Assembly: GCA_028279755.1 (NCBI GenBank)
Contig: JANQNB010000011.1
Location: forward strand, 130,501-194,500
Length of the DNA: 64,000 bases
Direction: 5' to 3'
Source: Candidatus Nanoarchaeia archaeon
Lineage (GTDB): Archaea; Nanobdellota; Nanobdellia; Woesearchaeales; UBA525
Position 1 is the stretch's first letter, and every line of letters starts with the position of its first letter. Shown here piece after piece: positions 62,581-64,000 of the stretch. The position numbers were made by a program, and so were the translations under genes. Under the pieces are notes generated by a model. The model did not search any database. It had not been told where the DNA came from and saw only the letters and a list, made by a program, of their open reading frames with translations.

Positions 62581-63414
62581 TTATCCGCTCACGCCAATGA
62601 AGGTGATGTGATTCTCGCCCTTGTCGAGGTGCTGGTGCGGAATCGTGATCTCATTCACATGACGCTGCACCTCGCCGCTGTACACCTCTTCCTCATTGAC
62701 AAGAACCACCAGCAAGCCTTCCCGGTCCTGGCTGTCAAACGCGAGAATGAGATCGTCCTCTGCTTGCTCGCTCGTCAGGCTGACTTCGTACTCCTCGTAG
62801 TTCTGGATGCGCACGTCAGTCAGGGTCCTGACAGTCTCGCGATCAGCATCGCTCGGCGTGAAACTGATCGAAAACAAGTCCTTCGTCGTATTGCTGCCGT
62901 TCAGGAAGGTGAGATACAACTCGATGTCCTCAAGCTTGTAATCCTCATCGCCAAGCGTGGTGAACGTGAACGTGCTACGTCCGTAGTCAAACAAAGCAAG
63001 CTCGAGATTTTTCTCTACAGGCTCGTTGCAGGGCGGTTCTCTCTCATAGACCTCGTCACCCTCGAGCTTGATCACCAGGGTGCCGGGATCGACACAGTCA
63101 GCAAGGAATCGCAGCGTGGCTGTCTCCATGGTATCGAATTCCTCGTCCACGAGCTTCACGACCGTGATGTCCTCGTCCTTGCCACGCTCGCTCTTCAGGA
63201 GCTCGACATCGTCGAGATGCAGTTCGACATAGCTGCCCTCAAGCTCGCACTCAGCTTCGGGGCATTCAAGCACAGTGCACTCTTCGCATTCCTCGCACAC
63301 TTCGCACGTCGGGCAGAGTGATTCGTTGAATTCGCATTCAGTATCCGCAGGTTCGTCACCACCGCAGGCAGTGAGCGGTAGGGCACACAGGAGAAGAATC
63401 GCAATATATTTCAT
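62581..63414 (-). CDS. Cys-rich lipoprotein
   Basis: A 277-residue protein with lipobox LTAC in a classical lipoprotein leader. A Cys-dense segment follows (nine Cys within residues ~25-60, CxxC pairs separated by Glu), then beta-rich domains of acidic composition. It may bind metal or form disulfides at the cell surface; no family recognised. ATG 63414 is behind GAGGTGG; the track start is three codons earlier. Confidence 0.7.
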   Translation of the reverse strand: MKYIAILLLCALPLTACGGDEPADTECEFNESLCPTCEVCEECEECTVLECPEAECELEGSYVELHLDDVELLKSERGKDEDITVVKLVDEEFDTMETATLRFLADCVDPGTLVIKLEGDEVYEREPPCNEPVEKNLELALFDYGRSTFTFTTLGDEDYKLEDIELYLTFLNGSNTTKDLFSISFTPSDADRETVRTLTDVRIQNYEEYEVSLTSEQAEDDLILAFDSQDREGLLVVLVNEEEVYSGEVQRHVNEITIPHQHLDKGENHITFIGVSG

Positions 63415-63478
63415 GACATCCACCTCATCCGATGCAAATCATGAGAAAGAGGGTTTTTAATTATTACTATTACGAAAA

Positions 63479-63605
63479 TGCGGGTGGGGAGACTTGAACT
63501 CCCGACCTCCAGATGGCTCAGCGCCGTGTCCAGTCATCGCTCCGAAGAGCTCGTCACTCACGGCATTTATGAGTCTGGCGCTATAACCAGCTAAGCTACA
63601 CCCGC
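63479..63605 (-). tRNA. tRNA-Met (CAT), probably elongator, with a ~53-nt intron
   Basis: A 127-nt gene: acceptor GCGGGTG/CACCCGC, D arm GCTT..GGTT, anticodon stem CCAGA/TCTGG, loop beginning CTCATA (anticodon CAT), T arm GGGAGTTCAAGTCTCCC, discriminator A. The extra 53 nt after position 37 form the intron. An intron here in elongator tRNA-Met is common in archaea. tRNA-Ile2 with modified CAT cannot be excluded by sequence. A TATA box (TTTTTATAC, ~63631-63640) is upstream. Confidence 0.85.
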
Positions 63606-63650
63606 ATAGCAAGATACCGAGGCAGAAGGCCGTATAAAAAGCTTTGGGCC

Positions 63651-63752
63651 GCTGCCGTCCTGAGATGAATGCAGCGCCGAGTATGAGCGCAGCTCATGAT
63701 TGCGAGGCGCTGATAAAAGCGCGACCAGAGGGAGCGTGAAGGCGACGGCAGC
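63651..63752. ncRNA. Structured RNA-like element downstream of the HIT gene
   Basis: Three nested perfect helices: outer GCTGCCGTC (63651-63659) with GACGGCAGC (63744-63752), middle CAGCGCC (63672-63678) with GGCGCTG (63706-63712), and apical ATGAGC-GCA-GCTCAT (63683-63697). On the minus strand it starts 1 nt after the HIT stop codon. On the plus strand it has a possible TATA box at 63631-63641. It could be a 3' UTR/terminator or an independent RNA. Confidence 0.5.
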
Positions 63753-63753
63753 G

Positions 63754-64000
63754 TTACGCCTTGAGTATCTTCTCCTTCAAGGCCAGGAGTTCATCCTGAC
63801 TCACTTCTTGGGGTGGCCACGCGGCAAGGCCATCTCCGTCAAAGCGCGGGATGATGTGCGTGTGCTGATGCATCACCACCTGGCCAGCAGCCTCGCCGTT
63901 GTTCATGCCGAGGTTGAACCCATCCGCAGCGACAGCCTGCACAATCTTCGCCGCCATGTCCTGCGCAAAGGCGAAGTATCCCTCGTCAAGCTCTTTCGGG
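63754..64000 (-). CDS. HIT-family protein (5' end outside window)
   Basis: The C-terminal 81 residues of a histidine-triad protein, open to the right edge of the window. The triad HQHTHIIPR is intact, preceded by NNGEAAGQVV. HIT proteins of the Hint/PKCI type hydrolyse adenosine phosphoramidates or dinucleotides. The track start (ATG 63957) is internal: the frame is open to base 64000, including EGYFAFAQDM. Confidence 0.85.
   Translation of the reverse strand, partial: PKELDEGYFAFAQDMAAKIVQAVAADGFNLGMNNGEAAGQVVMHQHTHIIPRFDGDGLAAWPPQEVSQDELLALKEKILKA

Overview
The window is archaeal chromosome. The evidence is an archaeal 16S-tRNA-Ala-23S rRNA operon with no 5S gene attached, transcription factor B, membrane-bound LonB protease, Kae1, CTP-dependent riboflavin kinase, archaeal-type TyrRS and IleRS, and ribosomal protein L35Ae. 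Most genes have a TATA box about 27 nt upstream of the start codon, so many mRNAs are leaderless. I used this spacing to correct many of the start sites in the ORF track. Small genes, many unrecognised membrane and coiled-coil proteins, acidic or Asn-rich surface proteins and intron-containing tRNAs suggest a DPANN-type archaeon (Woesearchaeota/Pacearchaeota-like). That placement is inference; a 16S search would settle it.

Layout. 1-8.2 kb: surface region with a partial Asn-rich beta-helix protein, a lipoprotein thioredoxin, and a pilin-like gene followed by a 1495-residue secreted protein. 8.2-16.8 kb: HicBA toxin-antitoxin, TctA-like permease, LonB, a winged-helix regulator, two unknown overlapping genes, TM2 protein, Kae1. 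16.9-22.1 kb: rRNA operon on the minus strand with a long structured leader. 22.2-30 kb: accessory/defence region with a XhoI/PaeR7I-type restriction-modification pair, an internally duplicated acidic surface protein, and an AAA ATPase + RloB pair resembling AbiL. 30-45.6 kb: mostly housekeeping genes (TyrRS, riboflavin kinase plus a DMT transporter, tRNA-Arg, TFB, phosphoesterases, alkyltransferase, methyltransferase, IleRS, L35Ae). 45.6-53.1 kb: a co-directional operon of five unrecognised genes including a 1333-residue coiled-coil/beta protein. 53.1-57.9 kb: XerA recombinase, lipoprotein, cis-prenyltransferase with PadR regulator, bounded by two AT-rich arrays that share repeated motifs, then a regulator and a METTL5-like methyltransferase. 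57.9-61.5 kb: an overlapping operon encoding a membrane-anchored protein, a PD-(D/E)xK nuclease-like protein, a coiled-coil protein and an AAA+ ATPase. 61.6-64 kb: NAD kinase, an intron-containing tRNA-Ser nested between partial copies of itself, a Cys-rich lipoprotein, an intron-containing tRNA-Met, a structured RNA-like element, and a partial HIT protein.

Best candidates for undescribed systems: (1) the nuclease/coiled-coil/AAA+/membrane operon at 57.9-61.5 kb; (2) the giant coiled-coil operon at 46.0-53.1 kb; (3) the nested tRNA-Ser locus, whose 3' remnant abuts the NAD kinase start codon; (4) the two repeat arrays around xerA-uppS-padR.
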